10,703 nucleotides of DNA, from positions 936 through 11,638 of the forward strand of contig PIYJ01000036.1 of the NCBI GenBank assembly GCA_003601725.1, written 5' to 3'. Shown piece after piece: positions 1 to 5,808 of this stretch (positions are counted from its first letter, which is position 1; each line of letters starts with the position of its first letter). The position numbers and the translations under genes were made by a program. This DNA is from Candidatus Bathyarchaeota archaeon (GTDB taxonomy: Archaea > Thermoproteota > Bathyarchaeia > Bathyarchaeales > DTEX01). The notes under the pieces were generated by a model. It was given only the letters and a program-made list of their open reading frames with translations, searched no databases and had not been told where the DNA came from.

Positions 1-98
1 TCCTTGGCTCCACTGTGAAACAGGGTTATACAGGCCAAGACATAATTCATGACAGGTTTACGTCCAATCAGCACAGAATTGCTCTCCGACAATTTCAC
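1..98 (-). CDS. albA: Alba chromatin/RNA-binding protein, 5' part only
   Basis: Reading the minus strand from a GTG at 98 gives 32 residues that run off the left edge. They include the run [12 protein letters not shown], the hallmark N-terminal segment of Alba (Sso10b) proteins. Alba is a small dimeric protein that coats DNA and binds RNA in archaea. The GTG start is supported by AGGAG at 110-106 on the same strand, seven bases away, and by the usual short distance from the N-terminus to the first beta strand. The position matching Sulfolobus Lys16 (the acetylated residue) is Arg here, and the Lys17 equivalent is kept. The gene is divergent from rpl40e across about 163 bases holding promoter-like boxes for both. 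The family call is firm from the visible motif; the rest of the protein lies outside the window. Confidence 0.9.
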   Translation of the reverse strand, partial: MKLSESNSVLIGRKPVMNYVLACITLFHSGAK

Positions 99-152
99 CG
101 CCTCACTCCTTTGTCTTTGTGTATTTTGTGAAGTTATTGCTCTCTAACCTTC

Positions 153-160
153 AATAAATA
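153..160 (-). promoter_or_regulatory. Probable TATA box for alba
   Basis: Minus-strand TATTTATT at 160-153 lies about 55 bases upstream of the alba GTG. A start of transcription about 25 bases downstream would leave a leader of roughly 30 bases that includes the AGGAG ribosome site at 110-106. Assigned from composition and spacing only. Confidence 0.4.
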
Positions 161-168
161 TCTTGCGG

Positions 169-176
169 TATAAAAA
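169..176 (+). promoter_or_regulatory. Probable TATA box for rpl40e
   Basis: TATAAAAA at 169-176, preceded by GCGG, resembles an archaeal TATA element. It predicts a transcription start near 200 and a leader of about 60 bases before the rpl40e ATG. A second AT-rich run (AAATATATT, near 204-212) would give a shorter leader and cannot be excluded. Confidence 0.4.
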
Positions 177-261
177 GACATTCTTGTAAGGCCTAAACCA
201 AAACAAATATATTCCATCAAAGCTCGAAAATGAATATCGAAAGTAGGGAGATCATGGAACA

Positions 262-423
262 ATGCCAATCACTGATCCTGTGAAAAGAAGCATAGCGCAG
301 AAGAAGAGGCTTTTCTTCAAAATCTGCAGAGAATGCGGAGTCAGAAATGCCCCCACTGCTAAAAAGTGTAGAAAATGCAGAAGCCACAACTTACGGTGGA
401 AGAAGAGAGAAAAATCCCGATAA
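262..423 (+). CDS. rpl40e: 50S ribosomal protein L40e
   Basis: This 53-residue, strongly basic protein is too short for a typical length cutoff but is unmistakable. It has one zinc-binding unit, C22-x2-C25 and C36-x2-C39, in the L40e context CRECGVRN...KKCRKC, and a Lys/Arg-rich tail. L40e is a large-subunit ribosomal protein. In eukaryotes it is made as a ubiquitin fusion, in archaea as a free protein, as here. The ATG at 262 gives the usual N-terminus MPITDP; GGGAG at 246-250 is a somewhat distant ribosome site. An out-of-frame ATG at 230 opens a 17-codon reading frame across the start, probably without meaning. The gene is divergent from alba and converges on the regulator gene at 502. Confidence 0.95.
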   Translation: MPITDPVKRSIAQKKRLFFKICRECGVRNAPTAKKCRKCRSHNLRWKKREKSR

Positions 424-430
424 AATTCTT

Positions 431-447
431 GATTCCAAAGTGGAATC
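431..447. terminator. Short perfect hairpin between convergent genes
   Basis: GATTCCA at 431-437 and TGGAATC at 441-447 are exact reverse complements with a three-base loop (AAG). The hairpin starts eight bases after the rpl40e stop and lies in the 78-base gap before the end of the opposing gene, so it could serve transcripts from both sides. No strong T-tract follows on the plus strand; a short one (TTTTA) follows on the minus strand. Its role as a terminator or RNA 3' end is inference. Confidence 0.4.
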
Positions 448-501
448 TAACAAAATAATGATTATGAACAGTTATGCCCCTAAACTTAATGCTGTAATGA
501 T

Positions 502-1383
502 CTAAAGTTGCAGGATGACTTCAAGCTGACAATTTTTAGGCAGCTGCATCTTCTTTTTCCAAGCATCTCCTATGGCAATCAAAGCGAAGATTCCTGAAAC
601 TTCAGCTTTAGCCTTCTTTACAAGGTTGATCAGCGCTGATTGGACATCCCCGGTCTTTATGACGTCATCAACTATCAATACGCTGTCGTATATTCTTAAA
701 ACCTCTACCTCGTATACATCTCTAGACGTGTTTCTACCCGCTAAATACGCTTCGTATCCTTTTCTTTTCCAACGTTCTGTTGCCTCTAAAGCTTCCCTTT
801 CTGTTCGATACTTCTCCTTAGCTTTTTTCTGTCTTTTTATAGCGTTCCTCGGCACGAAAAGCGTCACTGTGCGACCTGATTCGCTTAAGGTATATGTCTC
901 CTCAATGAAGGTTGAGACCCCGACTTCTTTCATCGGCTTTGCGATGACAAGGTTCACTCCGAGAGCCTTAGCGACTAACGTTGCGAGTGGAATCCCGTCA
1001 ACCGCAGCTGTCAGAACCTTCGTTATCCTTTTACCAGCGAACTTTGCAATAGCATAGTTGGCGGCTTGGCTAAGTAGGCTTGTATCGCTGATTATTGAAG
1101 TATTATCAAAGAATCCATCATCGTCCCATCTTAATCTTCTTCGAATCTCTTCTTCAAGGTTGATGATCCTTGAAAGTGCCTGCCAGATTTCTTGGGCTCT
1201 CTCACTGTTTGGTAAAACGTGACCTTTGACGTATCTGCTTAGAACAGTCACTGGGAGATTCGTCTCTTCTTGCAGTTTCTTATAAGTATATTGTTTCTTC
1301 GCCATTCTAAGGAGCTCAACAGTTGCCAAACGGAATTTCAGATCTTCTGTGCGAGTAGCCATCCTAATCACTTGCCGCGGCAT
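502..1383 (-). CDS. Helix-turn-helix / phosphoribosyltransferase fusion regulator (GfcR/PyrE-like)
   Basis: The protein has 293 residues. Residues about 30-70 form a Cro-like helix-turn-helix (YTYKKLQEET...VLSRYVKGHVLP), followed by a charged linker. From about 100 it is a type I phosphoribosyltransferase fold with the PRPP-binding signature VLIVDDVIKTGDV at 235-247. Residues about 180-225 are a Lys/Arg/Glu-rich insert before that signature. Such archaeal fusions, including the haloarchaeal regulator GfcR, use the transferase fold as a ligand sensor, so DNA binding controlled by PRPP, a nucleotide or a sugar phosphate is the likely role. Catalytic activity is not excluded. A TATA-like box 26 bases upstream supports leaderless initiation at the ATG at 1383. 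A second ATG at 1362, with GTGAT just upstream, is an alternative start seven residues shorter. The stop is TAG. The repeat array upstream suggests autoregulation. Confidence 0.85.
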   Translation of the reverse strand: MPRQVIRMATRTEDLKFRLATVELLRMAKKQYTYKKLQEETNLPVTVLSRYVKGHVLPNSERAQEIWQALSRIINLEEEIRRRLRWDDDGFFDNTSIISDTSLLSQAANYAIAKFAGKRITKVLTAAVDGIPLATLVAKALGVNLVIAKPMKEVGVSTFIEETYTLSESGRTVTLFVPRNAIKRQKKAKEKYRTEREALEATERWKRKGYEAYLAGRNTSRDVYEVEVLRIYDSVLIVDDVIKTGDVQSALINLVKKAKAEVSGIFALIAIGDAWKKKMQLPKNCQLEVILQL

Positions 1384-1405
1384 TCAAAAAGACTTTATTC
1401 ACACA

Positions 1406-1413
1406 TTTTTATA
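1406..1413 (-). promoter_or_regulatory. TATA box of the HTH/phosphoribosyltransferase gene
   Basis: Minus-strand TATAAAAA at 1413-1406 is centred about 26 bases from the ATG at 1383. That is the spacing expected if transcription begins at or next to the start codon, giving a leaderless mRNA. No ribosome site precedes this ATG, which agrees. Confidence 0.55.
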
Positions 1414-1421
1414 CAGAAATA

Positions 1422-1501
1422 TATCATTTTCTATCATTTGAATTTCAGTAGAATATACATTTTTCTTGTTTTTTATCATTATGAATCTTTTCTCTATCAT
1501 T
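1422..1501. promoter_or_regulatory. Four helically phased TATCATT repeats, putative operator array
   Basis: The heptamer TATCATT occurs four times in one orientation, at 1422-1428, 1432-1438, 1474-1480 and 1495-1501. Start-to-start distances are 10, 42 and 21 bases, close to 1, 4 and 2 turns of B-DNA, so all copies face the same side of the helix. On the minus strand they read AATGATA. The nearest copy ends nine bases upstream of the TATA box of the regulator gene, an activator-like position. The obvious candidate binder is the HTH protein encoded just downstream on the minus strand. The 133-residue gene on the plus strand starts 140 bases from the last copy and could also be controlled. The repeats and spacing are seen; the function is inferred. 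Confidence 0.55.
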
Positions 1502-1640
1502 TACGCATCGAATCTCTGAAATCTTATGATCCATATCGTATAGAAACAGATTTAAGCAAAAGTGATACTCCTATTCGAACGATGAAACGCCTGATGCAAG
1601 AGATATCAAGTGCAGAGCATCTCAGGGAGGGAAATGAAGG

Positions 1641-2042
1641 ATGCCAAAAAGGGGCAAGATCAAAATTACATATCAGCCTCCAAGAGAGATCGTGATCCTT
1701 GACTATTTCCAATTCTCGAAGGAAAACCTAAGCCAAATGTTCGCTAGGATTATTCATTCCGGACTTCCAGTCGTAGCATACTGGGCTGAAGGGGTCCTTT
1801 TCATATATTTCCCTCTCATGCCTGATACGAATGATCTCATGGAAAATTACCTGAAAGGAAGGATCTACTGGAGCTCAGTAAACTTCGCATTGATGCCGAA
1901 ATATGCGCCGTCCATTAAGGTCAGCGGTTTTGAAGTCCCTGTTGTGAATGTCTCGGAGCACCCGGTGATGCGGGAGACCGCAAAATGGCTGAGAGAACAA
2001 GCTGAAAGAAGAAAAAAGCTAAAAACCGCTGCGTCGCGTTGA
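1641..2042 (+). CDS. Conserved-looking protein of unknown function, 133 aa
   Basis: I do not recognise a family. The protein has a basic start (MPKRGKIKI), an amphipathic middle, a hydrophobic run at about 43-60 (LPVVAYWAEGVLFIYFPLM) that looks more like buried strands than a membrane helix, and a charged, probably helical tail from about 108 to 133 ending in a Lys/Arg cluster. There is no signal peptide or Cys/His metal motif. That it is a real gene is supported by GGAGG at 1626-1630, ten bases before the ATG, by sensible codon use, and by its fit in the gap between the regulator and the oxidoreductase. A weak TTTAAG at 1551-1556 may be its TATA box. It lies 89 bases upstream of the aldehyde oxidoreductase, which has its own promoter-like element, so the two need not share a job. 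Confidence 0.7.
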   Translation: MPKRGKIKITYQPPREIVILDYFQFSKENLSQMFARIIHSGLPVVAYWAEGVLFIYFPLMPDTNDLMENYLKGRIYWSSVNFALMPKYAPSIKVSGFEVPVVNVSEHPVMRETAKWLREQAERRKKLKTAASR

Positions 2043-2074
2043 AGACGAGACGTCAACACTGCATATTGGTTACG

Positions 2075-2082
2075 TTTAAATA
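2075..2082 (+). promoter_or_regulatory. TATA box of the aldehyde oxidoreductase operon
   Basis: TTTAAATA at 2075-2082 is a good archaeal TATA match. It predicts a start of transcription near 2105-2108, leaving a leader of about 25 bases that contains the GGAGTG ribosome site at 2119-2124. Confidence 0.5.
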
Positions 2083-2131
2083 TCTAAAAATTGTTTTCTT
2101 TAATTAATTTATAATGCCGGAGTGTTAGGGC

Positions 2132-4003
2132 TTGTTTGGATATGCCGGGAGAATTCTGAGAATAGATCTATCAACTGGTAAGACCAAAGTCTCTCCGCTA
2201 AGCGTGGAGTATGCAAAGAAATACATAGGTGGAATAGGGCTTGGGATGGCTCTTCTTTTAGAGAACTCTGAACCCGGAGTTGACCCTTTGAGTCCCGAAA
2301 ACCCATTGATATTAACAACTGGGCCGTTCAGCGGAACGATGGCTCCAACCGGCGGGAATGGACATGCATTCGTCGCAAAGTCTCCCCTAACTAATGGCGT
2401 TGGAGAGGCAAAGTCTCACGGGTTTTTCGGCTCGGAGCTTAAAAGAGCAGGCTACGATGCTGTAATTTTTGAGAATAAGGCAGAGAAGCCCGTATATGTA
2501 TGGATTGATGATGACAGCGTTCAACTTATGGATGCAAAGCATCTCTGGGGAAAATCCCCCAAGGAGACCGAAGACGCCATAAGAGAAGACCTTGGGGATT
2601 ACTATATCCGCGTTGCCTCTATTGGATTAGCAGGGGAGAAACTGGCACGTGTAGCTGCAATAATAAATGATACGACAAGGGCGGCTGGAAGAACCGGTAT
2701 GGGCACAGTTATGGGCTCCAAGAATTTGAAGGCCATAGCTGTGCGGGGTACAAAGGATGTTTCCGTGGCGAAACCAGAGGAATTCATGGAGTTCGTTAAG
2801 ATGATGCATGAAAGGATGAAGGGGCCAGCAACTGTTAAGTATAGAACCTTGGGGACCCCGCTGAATGTTCTTGTTCATAACTCGCTTGGTGCGCTTCCTA
2901 CGAGAAACTTTACAAATGCCGTTTTTGAAGGAGCGGAGAAGGTAAGCGGGGAATACTTGAATGAGCATTTCGTAGTGAAAATAAACGGCTGCTCTTCCTG
3001 TGCCATGCGTTGCGAACATATAGCCGTCGTTCCTGAAGGACCATACAAAGGAACAACTACGAGGGTAGAATATGAGCCCCTTTGGTCGTTCGGCCCCCAC
3101 TGCGGAGTTGACAGGATGGATGCAATATTAAAGGCGATGGAACTCTGCAACTATTATGGTCTGGACAGTCTATCAACGGGCAATATTGTCGGCTTCGCTA
3201 TGGACTGCTACGAGCATGGCATCTTAACTAAAGAGGATACGGACGGCTTAGAGCTCGAATTTGGTAATGCCGAAGCCATGGTTGAGCTGGTTCACAAAAT
3301 AGGGAAACGTGAAGGAATCGGAGACATATTGGCTGAAGGAGTCAAGAGGGCGGCTGAGAAGATAGGGAAAGGCGCAGAGAAGTTTGCGAATCACATAAAG
3401 GGTCTCGAGATGACGGGGTATGATATTCGAGGCTTGAAGACGGCTGCGTTAGGCTATGCTGTCTCGTTCCGAGGGGCTGACCACAACCGTCATGGAGCTT
3501 ACGGGCTTGACCTTAAAGGAACAGTTGATAGATTCAAGGTAGAGAAGGGTAGAGCTAAACTCGTTATAGACTTGGAGAATCTCTACACGATCATCGATTC
3601 GCTTATCATCTGTAAATTCTCAAGAGGCACCTACTACGAAGGATTCAAGGACCTAGCTAAATACTATACGTTGGTAACTGGGATTGAGATGACTCCGGAA
3701 GAGCTTGAGCGGACGGGTGAAAGAATAAACAATCTTGGAAGGCTCTTCAACATCAGAGAAGGCTTCACAAGAAAGGATGATCACCTTCCACCTAAGATCA
3801 TGAGCACCCCGATCCCGGATGACACGGTCTCCAAGGGAAGCTACATAACGCAAGAAGAGCTTGACTTGATGCTTGACGATTACTATGCTACGAGAGGATG
3901 GACGAAAGAAGGAGTTCCAACCCTTGAGAAGCTGAAGGAGCTAGGACTCGAAGACCTAGCCTATATCGTTGAAGGTAAGATTCAAACCGAGAAGGGGGAC
4001 TAA
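2132..4003 (+). CDS. aor: Tungsten-dependent aldehyde ferredoxin oxidoreductase, catalytic subunit
   Basis: This 623-residue protein has the usual family length. AOR-family enzymes oxidise aldehydes to carboxylates with a tungsten bis-pterin centre and one [4Fe-4S] cluster, in the cytoplasm. The N-terminus (GYAGRILRIDLSTGKT) is typical of AOR. The cluster ligands are Cys287, Cys290, Cys294 (CSSCAMRC) and Cys494, nearly the same numbering as in Pyrococcus furiosus AOR. The pterin-binding DxxGL(C/D) motifs appear as NYYGLD at 340-345 and DSLIIC at 489-494, both slightly off consensus. EYEPLW at 313-318 and the RGADHNR region near 447-453 also fit. The start is TTG with GGAGTG nine bases upstream; an upstream in-frame ATG at 2114 is cut off by a TAG. 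The ferredoxin gene follows 16 bases after the stop. The substrate cannot be told from sequence, and AOR, FOR-like or another subfamily is possible. Confidence 0.93.
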   Translation: MFGYAGRILRIDLSTGKTKVSPLSVEYAKKYIGGIGLGMALLLENSEPGVDPLSPENPLILTTGPFSGTMAPTGGNGHAFVAKSPLTNGVGEAKSHGFFGSELKRAGYDAVIFENKAEKPVYVWIDDDSVQLMDAKHLWGKSPKETEDAIREDLGDYYIRVASIGLAGEKLARVAAIINDTTRAAGRTGMGTVMGSKNLKAIAVRGTKDVSVAKPEEFMEFVKMMHERMKGPATVKYRTLGTPLNVLVHNSLGALPTRNFTNAVFEGAEKVSGEYLNEHFVVKINGCSSCAMRCEHIAVVPEGPYKGTTTRVEYEPLWSFGPHCGVDRMDAILKAMELCNYYGLDSLSTGNIVGFAMDCYEHGILTKEDTDGLELEFGNAEAMVELVHKIGKREGIGDILAEGVKRAAEKIGKGAEKFANHIKGLEMTGYDIRGLKTAALGYAVSFRGADHNRHGAYGLDLKGTVDRFKVEKGRAKLVIDLENLYTIIDSLIICKFSRGTYYEGFKDLAKYYTLVTGIEMTPEELERTGERINNLGRLFNIREGFTRKDDHLPPKIMSTPIPDDTVSKGSYITQEELDLMLDDYYATRGWTKEGVPTLEKLKELGLEDLAYIVEGKIQTEKGD

Positions 4004-4019
4004 ATAGGAGGAATAGGAG

Positions 4020-4517
4020 ATGGCATCTATTCACGCTAGAAAATTCGTTTCAGCCGATCCCGACAAGTGCGTAGGTTGCTGCGTATGTGAATATGCCTGT
4101 TCATACGAGAAAGAAAAGACCTTCAACCCTGTTAAGTCAAGAATACGCGTAGTAAGATTAGATTCCCTCATCGACATGTCAATCACATGTAGGCTATGCG
4201 AGAATGCTCCTTGCGTCACAGCTTGCCCCAGGGACGCATTGACTCAATCTGAAGAAAACGGCGTCATCATGGTTGACGAAGACAAATGTAACGGCTGCGG
4301 ATGGTGCATCGAAGCCTGCGACTATGGCGCTATAATGCTTCATCCGGATAAAAAAGTCGTATTCGTATGTGATCTTTGCGACGGAAACCCCAAATGCGTC
4401 GAGTGGTGCCCAGAAGAAGCCCTAGATTTCGTCACAGCGGATGTTCTAGCCCAGAAAGCCAGAATTTCAGCTGTGAAGAAACTGTTCCAGGAAGCTTTAA
4501 GACCAGAGACCTCTTAA
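4020..4517 (+). CDS. Four-cluster ferredoxin subunit of the aldehyde oxidoreductase
   Basis: This 165-residue electron-transfer protein has seventeen Cys, most in four ferredoxin-type groups: 17/20/23/27, 57/60/65/69, 90/93/96/100 and 117/120/126/130, with one extra Cys at 21. The layout matches the HycB/DmsB-like polyferredoxin class that partners molybdenum and tungsten enzymes. Four [4Fe-4S] clusters are therefore expected. The ATG at 4020 follows AGGAGG at 4006-4011 and AGGAG at 4015-4019, very strong translation signals. With only 16 bases between the oxidoreductase stop and this start, the two are surely one operon and probably one complex, like the paired iron-sulfur subunits of bacterial AOR and BamBC systems. 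The final electron acceptor (soluble ferredoxin, NAD or another) is not encoded next to it. There is no Tat or Sec signal, so it is cytoplasmic. Confidence 0.92.
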   Translation: MASIHARKFVSADPDKCVGCCVCEYACSYEKEKTFNPVKSRIRVVRLDSLIDMSITCRLCENAPCVTACPRDALTQSEENGVIMVDEDKCNGCGWCIEACDYGAIMLHPDKKVVFVCDLCDGNPKCVEWCPEEALDFVTADVLAQKARISAVKKLFQEALRPETS

Positions 4518-4570
4518 GATTCCCAATTTATTCAATCGAATCTTTCGTGCATCCCAAGATCATTTCTGGA

Positions 4571-4834
4571 TTATATGGTTTCAATTCTTATTATGCGTCT
4601 TTTCTCCAGCCGTTTAAGGGCGTCAAAGAACTCGCTTTTCTGTTTTCCTTGCAGCTTAAAGTGCTGGACCATATCTTTTATTTGAGACCAACCTCGCCCC
4701 TCTCTTCGCAGATGATTCTGTAGATAATTAACTACCAGCCGTTCAATTCTTCCGCATTTCCACGTCGTGTTCCGAAGGAGAACAGCAACAGCCCTAAACA
4801 TTTTCTGAGTTTCTGCTTTAGGTCTCCTTGCCAT
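4571..4834 (-). CDS. Small basic winged-helix-like protein, putative DNA-binding
   Basis: The protein has 87 residues and is very basic. Two predicted helices (about 6-21 and 28-45) precede a winged-helix-like segment at about 49-84 (WSQIKDMVQHF, then EFFDALKRLEKRRIIRIE), where a recognition helix would be followed by a short beta wing. This is a fold-level guess from pattern; I do not recognise a named family. The gene is well supported: GAGGAG at 4845-4840 lies five bases from the ATG at 4834, and TAAATA at 4874-4869 is a plausible TATA box. It converges on the ferredoxin gene, leaving 53 bases between stops, and is divergent from the acyltransferase across 222 bases. That gap contains an 8-base inverted repeat, a candidate operator. 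It could be a local transcription regulator, but the target is unknown. Confidence 0.7.
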   Translation of the reverse strand: MARRPKAETQKMFRAVAVLLRNTTWKCGRIERLVVNYLQNHLRREGRGWSQIKDMVQHFKLQGKQKSEFFDALKRLEKRRIIRIETI

Positions 4835-4868
4835 TTGATCTCCTCACTGTATAACTTTTAATAATAGA

Positions 4869-4874
4869 TATTTA
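4869..4874 (-). promoter_or_regulatory. Probable TATA box of the winged-helix gene
   Basis: Minus-strand TAAATA at 4874-4869 would place the transcription start near 4847, just ahead of the GAGGAG ribosome site. A nearby TTAAAAG run is an alternative. Confidence 0.3.
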
Positions 4875-4915
4875 TGCCTATTGTTTTATTCTTTTTGGGC
4901 ATTTCAATCGTACGA

Positions 4916-4934
4916 AAGAAGATTTGATCTTCTT
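4916..4934. repeat. 8-base inverted repeat in a divergent intergenic region
   Basis: AAGAAGAT at 4916-4923 and ATCTTCTT at 4927-4934 are perfect reverse complements with a three-base centre (TTG). It lies between the divergent winged-helix and acyltransferase genes, about 42 bases upstream of the former's TATA-like box and nearly 100 upstream of the latter's. A dyad here could be a dimer-binding operator. No T-tract follows, so a terminator is less likely. Confidence 0.4.
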
Positions 4935-5030
4935 AAACCTTTGTTCGGCATAAAACTTTGTCCTCAATGCCTGTGAGATTAAATATCCCATGAGAAATCT
5001 CCGTGGTCACCGCAATCTTGAAAAACTTTC

Positions 5031-5038
5031 TTTATTAA
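5031..5038 (+). promoter_or_regulatory. TATA box of the acyltransferase gene
   Basis: TTTATTAA at 5031-5038 is centred about 22 bases before the ATG at 5057. The spacing and the lack of a ribosome site suggest a leaderless or nearly leaderless transcript. Confidence 0.45.
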
Positions 5039-5056
5039 GAAGATATGTGAATGTAA

Positions 5057-5758
5057 ATGACTCGTTTCATATCTCCAAATGCAATTATAAATGGATACGT
5101 AGATGATTCAATAATTTTAGGTAGGACAATAATCGGCGCAGAGACGCTTATTGAAAGAAACGTTATAATCGGACATCCCGTTGAGAAGACGCTGCGAAGC
5201 CTCATTGATGCCGGCAAGTTCGATTTGAAGAGATGCAGCGAATCAAGTCGAGGAGCAAAGATAGGGAAGAGATGCATAATCCGTTCGGGAACAGTAATTT
5301 ACGAGAATGCGGTGATAGGGGACTACGTGAGAACCGGACATAACGTCCTAATAAGGGAGGGAAGCATAATCGGTGAAGGGTCACTCATCGGGACGGGGGC
5401 AATCCTCGATGGATCTGTGAAGATAGGTAATCACGTGAAGATCCAGTCAAACGCGTATCTGCCCCATTTGACCATAATCGAAGATGACGTGTTCATAGCG
5501 CCTAACGTCTGCTTTACTAATGATCCTTACCCTCAAAGCGAAAGGCTTACAGGCGTTAAAGTTGAAAAGGAAGCAATCATATGTGCGAATGCAACTTTGC
5601 TGCCTGGAATTCGAATAGGAAAGAGATCTGTGGTTGGAGCTGGCTCCGTGGTAACGAAGAGCGTGCCTGATGATTCAGTGGTCCTTGGGAATCCTGCCCG
5701 TTTTCATATGTCCCGCGGAGAATTCGATAAAAAAAGAGATCTTTGGGAAAAACACTAA
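5057..5758 (+). CDS. Left-handed beta-helix (hexapeptide) acyltransferase
   Basis: The 233-residue protein is made of repeated hexapeptides of the [LIV]-G-x4 kind (for example IGDYVR, IGEGSL, IGNHVK, IGKRSV), which fold as a left-handed beta helix. A non-repeat insert at about 41-66 breaks the first coils. His95 in TGHN is a plausible catalytic base, and the end (VPDDSVVLGNPARF) is the usual cap of sugar O- or N-acetyltransferases of the WbpD/NeuD kind. FTNDPYP at 153-159 resembles a conserved loop in WbpD-type enzymes. The likely reaction is transfer of an acetyl group from acetyl-CoA to a (nucleotide) sugar amine or hydroxyl; the substrate is unknown. No nucleotide-sugar genes lie nearby. 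The next gene starts 51 bases downstream and could be co-transcribed. Confidence 0.85.
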   Translation: MTRFISPNAIINGYVDDSIILGRTIIGAETLIERNVIIGHPVEKTLRSLIDAGKFDLKRCSESSRGAKIGKRCIIRSGTVIYENAVIGDYVRTGHNVLIREGSIIGEGSLIGTGAILDGSVKIGNHVKIQSNAYLPHLTIIEDDVFIAPNVCFTNDPYPQSERLTGVKVEKEAIICANATLLPGIRIGKRSVVGAGSVVTKSVPDDSVVLGNPARFHMSRGEFDKKRDLWEKH

Positions 5759-5808
5759 TTATTCAGAGAGAAAAATTAAGGCCAGAACATGTGGATGAGT
5801 GAATAGGA

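Noticed and set aside
230..283. 17-codon frame overlapping the rpl40e start
   Set aside because: It has no ribosome site and no recognisable peptide, and alternative promoter placement would leave its ATG outside the mRNA.
572..1057. 161-residue + strand open frame inside the regulator gene
   Set aside because: It is antisense to the HTH/phosphoribosyltransferase gene, which has clear motifs.
1270..1695. 141-residue open frame on the + strand
   Set aside because: It starts inside the regulator gene, crosses the AT-rich promoter region and overlaps the start of the 133-residue gene. Composition is low-complexity (Phe/Ile/Tyr-rich) and no ribosome site fits.
2114..2143. TAG codons read as pyrrolysine (oxidoreductase leader, cyclase end, dehydrogenase end)
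   Set aside because: About a third of genes here, including the regulator, cyclase, dehydrogenase and AmrS, end naturally at TAG with normal family C-termini, so TAG acts as an ordinary stop. No pyl genes are in the window.
2627..3100. 157-residue minus-strand open frame inside the oxidoreductase gene
   Set aside because: It lies wholly antisense to a well-supported AOR gene; the translation shows no domain and has shadow-like composition.
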